A stretch of DNA of 64,000 nt, taken from assembly GCF_000422805.1 (NCBI RefSeq), contig NZ_KE383924.1, forward strand, positions 185,772 to 249,771. The letters are read 5' to 3'. Each line of letters opens with the position of its first letter. Within the stretch, counting starts at the first letter, position 1. The stretch is from Nocardioides halotolerans DSM 19273. GTDB taxonomy: Bacteria > Actinomycetota > Actinomycetes > Propionibacteriales > Nocardioidaceae. This document shows, one piece after another, positions 25,549 to 33,483 of this stretch. The notes under the pieces are model-generated. The model saw only the letters and a list, made by a program, of their open reading frames with translations. It had not been told where the DNA came from and did no database searches. A program made the translations under genes and the position numbers.

Positions 25549-26709
25549 GTGAAGGCACGCCCGACGTTCGCTGCCATGACCGGCGTGCTGGCCACGGTGC
25601 TGACCACGGTGCTGGCCGTGGTCCTGCTGGCACCGGCCGCGCAAGCGGCTCCGACGCTGCCACCGCCGTCGTTCGGTGGCCTGACCATGGTGTGGGACCT
25701 GCCCATCAGCTACCCGCGCCAGGTCCCCCTCGCGGGCAGCGGTCAGACCACCAGCATCTCGGTGGTCGTCCTGTCCGACCAGCCGGTGACGATCAACGCC
25801 CGGAGCGACGACGACGGGCTGCAGATCATGGACCCCCAGCGCACGTTCGGCGCGCTGACCGTCCCCACCACCGTGACGTTCCAGGTCTCCGCGCTCAGCC
25901 CGGGCTTCCACCCGTTCTCGGTGCAGATGGACGGGAGCGTCGGCCCGCCCTTCCACAGCGTCGGCGTGCAGTACTCCGCGTGGACGAGCGGGTCGCCACT
26001 GCCCGAGGGGCCCAGTGAGGGGTCCCGGCTCGCGGTCTACGGCTACCAGGCGCCGGGCTCCGCGCCGCAGCTCCTGACCTTCGCGTCGCGCGACTACGCC
26101 TACCTCGGCCTGCCTGCCCGCGGCCGGCCGAGCTGCACGCAGGAGGGCGCCGGCTGCATCCCCTACTGGGTCGACCCCGGCCCGGCGGCGACCGTGCAGA
26201 TCGGCACCGGCATCGTCGGCGCCTTCCACCGCGGCGGGTTCTACACCGATGGGCTGGTGCCTCCCGGACCGACGACGGGCACGCCGTTCGGCCGCCACGA
26301 CTTCATCAACCCGCTCTACTTCATGGAGCCCCGCACCGGCCTGAGGGGGACCTACGCGTACGCCGACCGGTCGCGCACCTCGGGGCTGACCCGCCAGAAG
26401 GTCACGTTCCTCAAGCGCGCCGGCGAGCTCACCGGTGACTACCGCCTGACCTACGCCTACGCCGGCGGCAGGAAGCACGAGCTCCGGGGGACCTTCCGGG
26501 TCGACAGGTCCGGCGGCATCACGTTCCGCAACGCCCGCGGCCGCGTCGTCCAGCGCGGGACCGTCCTCGGCGTCGGTCGTGCCCTCCCGTGCGCGATCAA
26601 GGGCACCTGCCGGTCCGGCGAAGGGGCCGGCAAGCGCGGGATCTGGCTCGTCCTCAGCGGCCGGAAAGGCACACGTCCCGACGGCAACCTCCTCCACGTC
26701 GTGCGCTGA
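25549..26709 (+). CDS. Secreted protein of unknown function
   Basis: This 386-residue protein has a Sec signal peptide: basic MKARPTF, hydrophobic VLATVLTTVLAVVLLAPA, and a probable cut after AQA. The mature protein is rich in beta-type Gly/Thr/Pro sequence. It has two close cysteine pairs, SCTQEGAGC at about 203-211 and PCAIKGTC near the end. I recognise no catalytic motif. The C-terminal third (KVTFLKRAGELTGDYRLTYAYAGG...) looks like a small lipocalin or beta-sandwich domain. It starts at GTG 25549 and a strong hairpin follows. Gene calling is secure from the signal peptide and codon pattern; function is unknown. Confidence 0.8.
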   Translation: MKARPTFAAMTGVLATVLTTVLAVVLLAPAAQAAPTLPPPSFGGLTMVWDLPISYPRQVPLAGSGQTTSISVVVLSDQPVTINARSDDDGLQIMDPQRTFGALTVPTTVTFQVSALSPGFHPFSVQMDGSVGPPFHSVGVQYSAWTSGSPLPEGPSEGSRLAVYGYQAPGSAPQLLTFASRDYAYLGLPARGRPSCTQEGAGCIPYWVDPGPAATVQIGTGIVGAFHRGGFYTDGLVPPGPTTGTPFGRHDFINPLYFMEPRTGLRGTYAYADRSRTSGLTRQKVTFLKRAGELTGDYRLTYAYAGGRKHELRGTFRVDRSGGITFRNARGRVVQRGTVLGVGRALPCAIKGTCRSGEGAGKRGIWLVLSGRKGTRPDGNLLHVVR

Positions 26710-26715
26710 CGCGGC

Positions 26716-26762
26716 GACGGCGCGCCGGGCCACCGCATCTCACGGAGGCCCGACGCGCCGTC
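26716..26762. terminator. Bidirectional terminator hairpin
   Basis: GACGGCGCGCCGGGCC (26716-26731) pairs with GGCCCGACGCGCCGTC (26747-26762) with one mismatch across 16 positions, loop 15. It lies between the convergent stops at 26709 and 26837 and could serve both strands. Confidence 0.7.
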
Positions 26763-26836
26763 CCAGGGACCGCGAACCACCGACGCGTGAGCCCGCGTCC
26801 CGGTCCGGGGTCGTGCCGCACCAACGAGTGGCGTCC

Positions 26837-27403
26837 TCAGGGCCGGTCGAGGCAGAGGATCACGACGGAGAAGTTGTCAGCCACGCCGTGCTTGTTCACC
26901 CGCACCTTGAGGCTGTTCGGCGGACCCGCCGTCGGGAACGACTCGACCATGTCGGAGGTCGCGGAGAGGTTCGCCGGCCCGCCGGTGAGCAGGATGTCGC
27001 CGGGGTCGCAGCTGATGATCTGCGCGGCCGTGCCGTCGCCCAGGTCGGTGCCGGGGGCGACCGCCGACTCCTTCTGCACGACGGTCCCGCGGAGGTACGA
27101 CGAGGCCGGCGTGCCGCCGAGCGATGCCGCGTCGGGGACGGTGTCGAGCTTCGACTCGTCGATGTCCGCGCCGGTGAGGGCGTTGACGGCCACCTGGTCG
27201 GTGCCGACGGCGCCGGCGGCGAGGTCCGCGGCGCGGACCTGGCCGTTCTTGATCGACTTGCTGACCACGGTGTTCTTCGCAACGGTCTTCGCGAGGGTCT
27301 TCCCCGAGGTCGCCGCGAGTGCCGTGCCGCCGGTCAGCACGACCAGGAGGGCGAGCAGACCGAGGAGCTGGGTCCGCAGGAGATGGGTGAGTGAGCGCAT
27401 CAT
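26837..27403 (-). CDS. Secreted repeat-type protein
   Basis: This 188-residue protein has a signal peptide: MMRSLTHLLRTQ, then a LLGLLALLVVLTGG core with cleavage near ALAAT. A short pattern region follows (VAKNTVVSKSIKNGQVRAADLAAGAVGTDQVAVNALTGADIDESKLDTV), seen in many actinobacterial exported proteins, with SLGGTPASSYL closing it. The C-terminal domain (about 110-188) has Cys at ISCDPGD and VILCLDR that could form a disulfide. No enzyme motif is visible. ATG 27403 is preferred over upstream codons because AGGA lies about seven bases ahead and the signal peptide starts there. Confidence 0.78.
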   Translation of the reverse strand: MMRSLTHLLRTQLLGLLALLVVLTGGTALAATSGKTLAKTVAKNTVVSKSIKNGQVRAADLAAGAVGTDQVAVNALTGADIDESKLDTVPDAASLGGTPASSYLRGTVVQKESAVAPGTDLGDGTAAQIISCDPGDILLTGGPANLSATSDMVESFPTAGPPNSLKVRVNKHGVADNFSVVILCLDRP

Positions 27404-27499
27404 GGAGCTGTCCTTGCGTCGGTGCCAGCGCCCGATGCGCTGACCTGCGACGACGCTAGGAACGCGGCCGGGAGCCCTCAATCGAGGAAAACCCCGGCG

Positions 27500-30202
27500 T
27501 TATCGGCCGAGCTCCCCGAGCCGGACCGCGAGCTGGGCGCGCGAGCGGACGCCGAGCTTGGCGTAGGCGCGGGTGAGGTGGGCCTCGACCGTGCTGACCG
27601 AGACCTGCAGCTGGCGGGCGATCGCCTTGTTGGGCAGGCCCTCGGACGCCAGGCGCGCGGTCTCCAGCTCGGCGCCGCTGAGCTCGCCCTCGGCCGCCGG
27701 ACGCCGCCCGCCCACCCGCTCGAGCTCGCCGCGCGCCGTCCGCGCCCAGCCGGCCGCGTCCAGGGCGTCGAACAGCTCGGCGGCACGGGCGAGCTGGTCG
27801 CGCGCCAGGCCCCACTGCCGCTGCCGGCGCAGCGCGGAGCCGACGACGAGATGGGCGCGGGCTGCGTCGTGGGCCAGCCCGAGCGCACCCAGGTCGGCGG
27901 CCACGCCGTCGACGGTCGCGGCCGCCTCCGTGGGCGCGAGCGCCCCGTCCAGCAGGTCGAGCAGGACCCGTCCGCGAGCGGTCATGGCCGAGCCCCACGG
28001 GTGGCCCTGCTCGACCGACACCTCGTCGAGCCAGGCGAGCACGGTGCGCGCCTCGTCGGTGCGGCCCAGCACCGCGAGCGCCTCGACCAGCTCGGGCGCG
28101 ACCGGGAACATGCCCGGCTCGCGGACCCCGGCCGCGACCACGTGGTCGAAGACCGCGCGCAGTCGGGCGGAGGCGTCCTCCGGGTCCCCCGACTGCAGCG
28201 CCGCCATCGCGAGCGCGCGGTCGGCCTCGAGCCGGATCCACACGTGGCCGAGCGCGTCGGCCCGGTCCCGGGCCTCGAGGGCCCACGCGCGGGCCGACTC
28301 GGGGTCGCCGTACCTCACGTCGATCTCGGCACGCAGCAGCTCGAGGTCCGGGGTCTCGCGCATGGTCAGGTCGAGGTCCTCCTGCGCCGACGCGAACTCA
28401 CGCGCCTCGGCCAGGCGGCCGCTGCGGACGAGCACGTCGGACAGGCTGACCGTGAGGAGACTCGCCTCCTGGTGGCGCCCACCCTCCTCGGCCGCCGTGA
28501 TGGCGTCGCGGACGAGCCGCTCCGCCTCGGCCATCTCCCCCCGCCAGATCAGCCGCTTCCAGTACGCCGGACCCTCGGCCGGCCGCGGCTCCTGCCCGCT
28601 GTGCACGAGGCACCAGTTGACCGCGTCGCTCAGGTTGCGCCACTCGCGGTCGCCGGGCCGTCCGGGGCCGCTCTGGTCGAGCGCCATCGCCTCGTCCGCC
28701 CAGGCCCGCGCGGCCCCCACCCCGGACACCCTGATGCCGGCCGCGATGACGGACCTGACCTCCAGCGCCCGGCTGAGGACGTCGCGGTCGTCGCCGCACT
28801 CGGCCAGCGCCCGCTCGACGAGCCGCTCGGCGTGGTCCACGCTCCCCCACATCCCGTCCAGCAGCATCAGCAGGGCGTGCCCGCGCTCGGGTCCGGGCGG
28901 GATGTGCTCGATCTCGGGCGCCAGGACGTCCGTCAGGCGCTGCGCCTCGCCGGCCGAGGCCAGCCGCGACGCCAGGTCGAGCACCCGTGCGACCCGCGCC
29001 GGCGACCCCGGCGGCGTCCTGGCCAGCGCGAGCTCGGCGAGCCCGAGCGCCGTCTCGGCTGCGCCGCGGTCGCCCGCCGACGCGGCGCCGTCGGACAGCA
29101 CGGCGGCGAGCTGCTCGTCACCGCCGGTCGACACGAGCGCGAGGTGCCGCAACCGTCGTTCGGGCGAGGTGACCACCTCGGCCAGCCGCCGGTGCAGCTC
29201 CCGGCGTCGCTCCGGCGTCGCCTCGTCGCGCGCAGCCGCCGCGAGCATCGGGTGCCAGGGCCGGACCCGTCCGCCGTCGGCGAGCCCGAGCACCCGCGCT
29301 GCCACCGCCGTCTCGACGGCCTCGAGCCCGGCGAGCTCGACCAGCTCGGTCTCGGTGAGGTGGGGGTCCACGGCGACGGCGAGGAGCAGCGTGCGCTGGT
29401 CGGGCGGCAGGTCGCGCACGCGCAGGCCCAGGACGGAGGCCACCTCGGTGGGGAGGTGGAGCAGCTCTCCCGTCGCGGGGACGCCGCGGTCGCGCAGCAC
29501 GCGTCCCAGCTCGAGCACGAAGAGCGGGTTGCCCGCGGTCTGCTCGTGCAGGAGCCGCACGAGCCGCGGCCGGAGGGTCAGGCCGAGCTCCTGCCTGAGC
29601 AGCCGCGCGACCTCCTCCACGCCCAGCGGCTCCGGCTCCACGTCGGTCAGCCCGCGCCGGGCCAGCGTCGCCTCCAGCGAGGTGCGCTCGACGCCGGCGC
29701 GGCGGGTCAGCACGAAGCGCACCCGCGCACCGCCGAGGCGGCGCGCCGCATGGGTGAGAGCCTCGAGCGACGCGACGTCGGTCCAGGGGACGTCGTCGAC
29801 GCACACGACGACGTCGCGGTCGCGGGCCAGCCCGGAGAGCAGGTCGTGCACGCCGACGTTGACGGCATGCGCGTCGAGGGGCGCGTCGGCGAGCTCGTGC
29901 AGCAGCGCCACGCCGAGGGCCGCGCGCACCGGCTCCCGCAGCCCGGTCGGCGCGAGGTCCACGTCGCGGAAGAGGTCCACGAGGACGGCGAAGGAGTGCC
30001 GCCCCTCCCCCTCGCCCGGTGTGGCCCGCAGCACCGTGGCTCCGCGCTCGGCGGCGCGCTCGGCCGCGTGCTCCCAGAGGGCCGTCTTGCCGCGTCCGGC
30101 CTCGCCGGTGAGGACGAGGCCCGCGGCCGACGGGTCGTCGAGGAAGCGCTCGACCAGCGCCGTCTCACGTGCGCGGCCGACCAGGGCCACCCGGCGTCCC
30201 AT
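27500..30202 (-). CDS. LuxR-family regulator with AAA/STAND ATPase domain (LAL type)
   Basis: This 900-residue large LuxR (MalT-like) protein has a Walker A at about 33-40 (GEAGRGKT), a Walker B-like VVVCVDDVPW at about 120 and a winged-helix segment. A long alpha-helical TPR-like region follows (about 330-830). The C-terminal LuxR HTH is LSGAELETARLASEGLPNKAIARQLQVSVSTVEAHLTRAYAKLGV. Such STAND regulators bind ATP and an inducer sugar or signal, then oligomerise to activate nearby genes. The ATG is 52 bases from the divergent GET3-like gene. The inducer is unknown. Confidence 0.93.
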   Translation of the reverse strand: MGRRVALVGRARETALVERFLDDPSAAGLVLTGEAGRGKTALWEHAAERAAERGATVLRATPGEGEGRHSFAVLVDLFRDVDLAPTGLREPVRAALGVALLHELADAPLDAHAVNVGVHDLLSGLARDRDVVVCVDDVPWTDVASLEALTHAARRLGGARVRFVLTRRAGVERTSLEATLARRGLTDVEPEPLGVEEVARLLRQELGLTLRPRLVRLLHEQTAGNPLFVLELGRVLRDRGVPATGELLHLPTEVASVLGLRVRDLPPDQRTLLLAVAVDPHLTETELVELAGLEAVETAVAARVLGLADGGRVRPWHPMLAAAARDEATPERRRELHRRLAEVVTSPERRLRHLALVSTGGDEQLAAVLSDGAASAGDRGAAETALGLAELALARTPPGSPARVARVLDLASRLASAGEAQRLTDVLAPEIEHIPPGPERGHALLMLLDGMWGSVDHAERLVERALAECGDDRDVLSRALEVRSVIAAGIRVSGVGAARAWADEAMALDQSGPGRPGDREWRNLSDAVNWCLVHSGQEPRPAEGPAYWKRLIWRGEMAEAERLVRDAITAAEEGGRHQEASLLTVSLSDVLVRSGRLAEAREFASAQEDLDLTMRETPDLELLRAEIDVRYGDPESARAWALEARDRADALGHVWIRLEADRALAMAALQSGDPEDASARLRAVFDHVVAAGVREPGMFPVAPELVEALAVLGRTDEARTVLAWLDEVSVEQGHPWGSAMTARGRVLLDLLDGALAPTEAAATVDGVAADLGALGLAHDAARAHLVVGSALRRQRQWGLARDQLARAAELFDALDAAGWARTARGELERVGGRRPAAEGELSGAELETARLASEGLPNKAIARQLQVSVSTVEAHLTRAYAKLGVRSRAQLAVRLGELGR

Positions 30203-30241
30203 GCACGCACGGTAGTTGCGGATCGGTACTCGTACACGGCC

Positions 30242-30247
30242 TAGAGT
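30242..30247 (+). promoter_or_regulatory. -10 of leaderless GET3-like operon
   Basis: TAGAGT ends seven bases before GTG 30255, the spacing expected when transcription begins at the start codon itself. No ribosome site precedes this GTG, which agrees with a leaderless message. Confidence 0.45.
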
Positions 30248-30254
30248 CGGACTC

Positions 30255-31256
30255 GTGAGCTCCGACTGGCCGGGCGTGCGCCTGCACGTCGTGACCGGCA
30301 AGGGGGGCACCGGCAAGTCCACGGTCGCCGCGGCGCTCGCGCTGGCCCTGGCCGCGCAGGGCAAGGACGTGCTGCTCTGCGAGGTCGAAGGACGCCAGGG
30401 CATCGCGCGGATGTTCGACGTAGACCCCCTGCCGTACGCCGAGCGCCGGATCGCGACCGGCCTGGTCAGCAACGGCGCGCCCGCGGGCGTGGTGCACGCG
30501 CTGCACATCGACGCCGAGTCGGCGCTCATGGAGTACCTCTCGATGTACTACCGGCTCGGCCGCGCCGGCCGCGCCCTCGACCGCTTCGGCGTCATCGAGT
30601 TCGCGACCACCATCGCGCCGGGCGTGCGCGACGTGCTGCTCACCGGCAAGGTCTACGAGGCGGTGCAGCGCAACAGCCGCAACAAGGGCGCGATCGACTA
30701 CGACGCGGTGGTGCTCGACGCGCCGCCGACGGGCCGGATTACGCCGTTCCTCAACGTCAGCGACGAGCTGGCCGGGCTGGCGAAGGTCGGGCCGATCAAG
30801 AACCAGGCCGACACGATGATGACGCTCTTCCGCTCGCCGCGGACCGCCGTGCACTTCGTGACCGTGCTGGAGGAGATGCCGGTCCAGGAGACCGCCGACG
30901 GCATCGCGCACCTGCACGAGGCCGGGCTGCCGGTCGGCGGCGTGGTGGTCAACCAGGTCCGCCCGCGCGACCTCCGGGTCAAGGACCTCGCCGCCGCCCG
31001 CAAGGGCGGGCTCGACCGAGGAGCGATCCGGTCCGACCTGGAGGTGGCTGGCGTCGAGGTGACCGACGGGCTCGTCGACGGCCTGCTCGACCAGGCCCGC
31101 GACCACGCCATCCGCCGGGCGCTCGAGGACGCGCAGCGAACCCTGGTCAAGGGCATGGGCGTGCCGTCCTACGAGCTGCCCCGGCTGTCGGCCGGGATCG
31201 ACCTCGGCAGCCTCTACGAGCTGGCCGCCGCCCTCCGCGACCAGGGCATGGCATGA
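30255..31256 (+). CDS. ArsA/GET3-like ATPase, first paralogue
   Basis: This 333-residue protein has the deviant Walker A KGGTGKST (Lys16, Lys21), the signature of the GET3/ArsA/MinD class, then switch regions LDAPPTGRITPFL and VVVNQVRP. It matches Rv3679. In mycobacteria this pair forms a complex linked to membrane-protein handling and redox resistance together with WhiB4 (family knowledge). GTG 30255 is preferred over the ATG at 30216 because a -10 and no ribosome site precede it. The stop overlaps the second ATPase gene (ATGA). Confidence 0.92.
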   Translation: MSSDWPGVRLHVVTGKGGTGKSTVAAALALALAAQGKDVLLCEVEGRQGIARMFDVDPLPYAERRIATGLVSNGAPAGVVHALHIDAESALMEYLSMYYRLGRAGRALDRFGVIEFATTIAPGVRDVLLTGKVYEAVQRNSRNKGAIDYDAVVLDAPPTGRITPFLNVSDELAGLAKVGPIKNQADTMMTLFRSPRTAVHFVTVLEEMPVQETADGIAHLHEAGLPVGGVVVNQVRPRDLRVKDLAAARKGGLDRGAIRSDLEVAGVEVTDGLVDGLLDQARDHAIRRALEDAQRTLVKGMGVPSYELPRLSAGIDLGSLYELAAALRDQGMA

Positions 31257-32446
31257 CCCGGACCCACCCGCGCGTCGGTCCCCTGGTGGCGCGAACGGCG
31301 GCCGCCCCCCTCGACGTCGACGCGCTCCTTGACGACCCCGGCACCGGCATCATCGTGTGCTGCGGCTCGGGGGGCGTCGGCAAGACGACCACGTCCGCCG
31401 CACTCGCGCTGCGGGCCGCCGAGCGCGGCCGGAAGGTCGTCGTGCTGACCATCGACCCCGCCCGCCGGCTGGCCCAGTCGATGGGCATCGAGGCCCTCGA
31501 CAACACCCCGCGGCCGGTCGCGGGGCTCGTCGGCGCCGCGGACCACGGCGGCTCGCTCGACGCGATGATGCTCGACATGAAGCGGACCTTCGACGAGGTC
31601 GTCGAGGCTCAGGCGAGCCCGGAGAAGGCCAGGCAGATCCTCGAGAACCCCTTCTACGTCGCGCTGTCGTCGTCGTTCGCCGGGACGCAGGAGTACATGG
31701 CGATGGAGAAGCTCGGCCAGCTCCAGCGCGACGCCCAGGCGGCCGGCACCTACGACCTGATCGTCGTCGACACCCCGCCCTCGCGCTCGGCGCTCGACTT
31801 CCTCGACGCTCCGGAGCGGCTGTCGTCGTTCCTCGACGGACGGTTCGTGCGGCTGCTGCTCGCACCGGCCCGCGGCCCGGCCCGGATCATGACCGCCGGC
31901 CTCGGACTGGTCACCGGTGCCCTGTCGAAGATCCTGGGCGGGCAGTTCATCACCGACCTGCAGACCTTCGTCGCGGCGCTCGACACCGTCTTCGGCGGCT
32001 TCCGCGCCCGCGCGCAGCAGACCTACGCGCTGCTCCAGGCGCCGGGGACGGCGTTCCTCGTCGTGGCGGCGCCCGAGGCCGACGCGCTCCGGGAGGCGGC
32101 GTACTTCGTGGAGCGCCTCGCGGAGGACCGGATGCCGCTGGCCGGCCTGGTGGTCAACCGCGCCAGCCCGCCGCCGCAGGGCGAGCTCTCGGCGGACGAG
32201 GCGATGGCGGCGGCTACCCGGCTGCGGCGCGACGGGGCCTCGGCGACCGCCCCGCTCACCGCCGGGCTGCTGCGGCTGCACGCCGACCGGCAGCGGATGG
32301 TGGAGCGCGAGGCGGCCCTGCGCGAGCGGTTCGCCGCGGCGCACCCGAGCGTGGCGACGGCCGTGGTGCCGGCGCTGGCCGGCGACGTGCACGACCTGGC
32401 CGGGCTCCGGGTGGTCGGGGAGCTGCTGGCCGACCAGCCGTCCTGA
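31253..32446 (+). CDS. ArsA/GET3-like ATPase, second paralogue
   Basis: This 397-residue partner of the preceding ATPase is the Rv3680-like member. Its P-loop is CGSGGVGKTT: Lys44 is kept, but the signature lysine of the deviant Walker A is Ser39. Thus only one member of the pair supplies the in-trans lysine. Other ATPase motifs are LTIDPARRLAQSMGIE and VVDTPPSRSALDFLDAPERL; the region around FITDLQTFVAALDTVFGGF may form the client or interface helices. It is translationally coupled by ATGA. A heterodimer with asymmetric active sites is inferred. Confidence 0.92.
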   Translation: MTRTHPRVGPLVARTAAAPLDVDALLDDPGTGIIVCCGSGGVGKTTTSAALALRAAERGRKVVVLTIDPARRLAQSMGIEALDNTPRPVAGLVGAADHGGSLDAMMLDMKRTFDEVVEAQASPEKARQILENPFYVALSSSFAGTQEYMAMEKLGQLQRDAQAAGTYDLIVVDTPPSRSALDFLDAPERLSSFLDGRFVRLLLAPARGPARIMTAGLGLVTGALSKILGGQFITDLQTFVAALDTVFGGFRARAQQTYALLQAPGTAFLVVAAPEADALREAAYFVERLAEDRMPLAGLVVNRASPPPQGELSADEAMAAATRLRRDGASATAPLTAGLLRLHADRQRMVEREAALRERFAAAHPSVATAVVPALAGDVHDLAGLRVVGELLADQPS

Positions 32447-32461
32447 CCGGTCGCGCCGGTC
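32445..32461 (+). terminator. Hairpin at end of GET3-like operon
   Basis: GACCGG (32445-32450) and CCGGTC (32456-32461) flank a five-base loop that begins in the stop codon of the second ATPase. It is weak without a T-run, but it separates the operon from the whiB upstream region. Confidence 0.4.
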
Positions 32462-32848
32462 GGACTTCCCCCGCGCTTTCCTCAGCGCTTGCCCAGAGTT
32501 GCCCGCTGACGGGCTCCCCCAGTGGTCCTCCCTAGGGTCGCCTCGGGTGCAGGGTCCTCGAGTGGGACAGGTGTGGCGTGCGCAACGCCGACACGCCTCC
32601 GAACAGCGATTTCTGGGCGTATCGCCGCGGACCGCTCGTCATTTCGGCCTCCCCCCAAGGGGGCCCATGGTCCCGAATGACTAGTCATTTCGGGCTATGG
32701 AGGTCGAAGCGTTCACCCGTACTCGCTCGCGCCCCATTTTCCTAAGTTTCTACTCACGGGGAGGGAACGCTCGGGCCCCCGGGACAGGCGCCCAGCAGCA
32801 CGCAGGGCCGAACAGAATTTTGTATCTCGGAGATGGCAGGGCAGAGAA
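32462..32848. promoter_or_regulatory. whiB upstream region with palindromes
   Basis: This 387-base gap has no protein gene I trust. It contains GTCATTTCGG at about 32638-32647 and again in the perfect palindrome AATGACTAGTCATT (32676-32689, flanked by CATTTCGGG). A CCCCC-CAA-GGGGG hairpin lies near 32651-32664. The near-palindrome ACAGAATTTTGT (32812-32823), 25 bases before whiB, is unusually AT-rich for this DNA. These are candidate operators for a redox- or stress-responsive promoter. Confidence 0.45.
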
Positions 32849-33142
32849 ATGTGGATCGAGGACTGGACCCCCAGCGCGGCGTGCCGGAAGGCACAGCCCG
32901 ACGAGCTCTTCGTCCGTGGTGCCGAGCAGAACAAGGCCAAGCAGCTGTGCACCGGATGCCCGGTACGCACCGAGTGCCTCGCCGAGGCGCTCGACAACCA
33001 GATCGAGTGGGGCGTGTGGGGCGGCATGACCGAGCGGGAGCGCCGGGCGCTCCTGCGTCGCCGCCCGAACGCCTCCTGGCGGGCCGTCCTCGAGGCCGCC
33101 CGCATCAAGGCGGAGCAGAAGTCGCACGAGATCTCCGCCTGA
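32849..33142 (+). CDS. whiB: WhiB-family iron-sulfur regulator
   Basis: This 97-residue protein has the four WhiB cysteines Cys12, Cys34, Cys37 and Cys43 (C-x21-C-x2-C-x5-C). The GVWGG turn is at about 55-59, followed by the basic stretch MTERERRALLRRRP. It would bind a 4Fe-4S cluster and act on RNA polymerase sigma-factor targets. Position between the GET3 pair and the PBP equals whiB4 (Rv3681c), but here it is on the same strand as both. ATG 32849 follows a promoter-like AT-rich patch and GGAGATGGCAGGG. Confidence 0.93.
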   Translation: MWIEDWTPSAACRKAQPDELFVRGAEQNKAKQLCTGCPVRTECLAEALDNQIEWGVWGGMTERERRALLRRRPNASWRAVLEAARIKAEQKSHEISA

Positions 33143-33183
33143 CGCACCACACGCTCATCCCCACAACTGAAATCCCCCACAGC

Positions 33184-33250
33184 TCCTGACTCGCGTCAGG
33201 ACAGCTCGCGGCCGGTTGACGCCCTTCCCTGAGGGCCTTCAGCCGGCCGC
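33184..33250 (+). terminator. Two tandem hairpins after whiB
   Basis: The first hairpin is TCCTGAC (33184-33190) with GTCAGGA (33195-33201), loop TCGC. The second is a long one, GCGGCCGG (33208-33215) with CCGGCCGC (33243-33250), extended inward by TTGAxGCCCT/AGGGCxTTCA. Together they make a strong stop 42 bases after the whiB gene, though no T-run follows. Confidence 0.6.
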
Positions 33251-33311
33251 CAGCTATTTGTCGTGATGATGTTCCGACACATGAGCCGCGTATGGACGTC
33301 ATTGGAGCGGT

Positions 33312-33458
33312 GGGAGCGCAGCGACCCGGTCTGTCCGAGCGCAGCGAGGCGCCCCGCGATCGGCCTCCGGGCCGTGGCGCCCGCGCCGCAGCGAGCGCCA
33401 GCGAGCGAGGCGCCGCGAAGCTGGCGCCGCGTACTGGGGGCCGAAACTCGCGGGGGTA
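33312..33458. repeat. 147-bp dispersed repeat, copy 2
   Basis: This begins GGGAGCGCAGCGACCCGGT and ends ACTCGCGGGGGTA, the same as 13797-13943 apart from a few substitutions. The inner stem is weaker here (right arm GGCGCCGCGT). It ends one base before an in-frame ATG (33460) of the PBP frame and 26 bases before the GTG chosen as start, so it may form the promoter-proximal leader of that gene. Confidence 0.75.
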
Positions 33459-33483
33459 AATGGTCGGTCACTATCCTGTGCGT

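Noticed and set aside
27422..30244. 940-residue plus-strand open frame
   Set aside because: It is antisense to the LuxR-STAND gene, which has Walker and HTH motifs; the plus-frame sequence has none.
33460..33462. ATG as PBP start
   Set aside because: It lies directly against the repeat element with no ribosome site; the GTG 24 bases on is better placed after TATCCT. It cannot be excluded.
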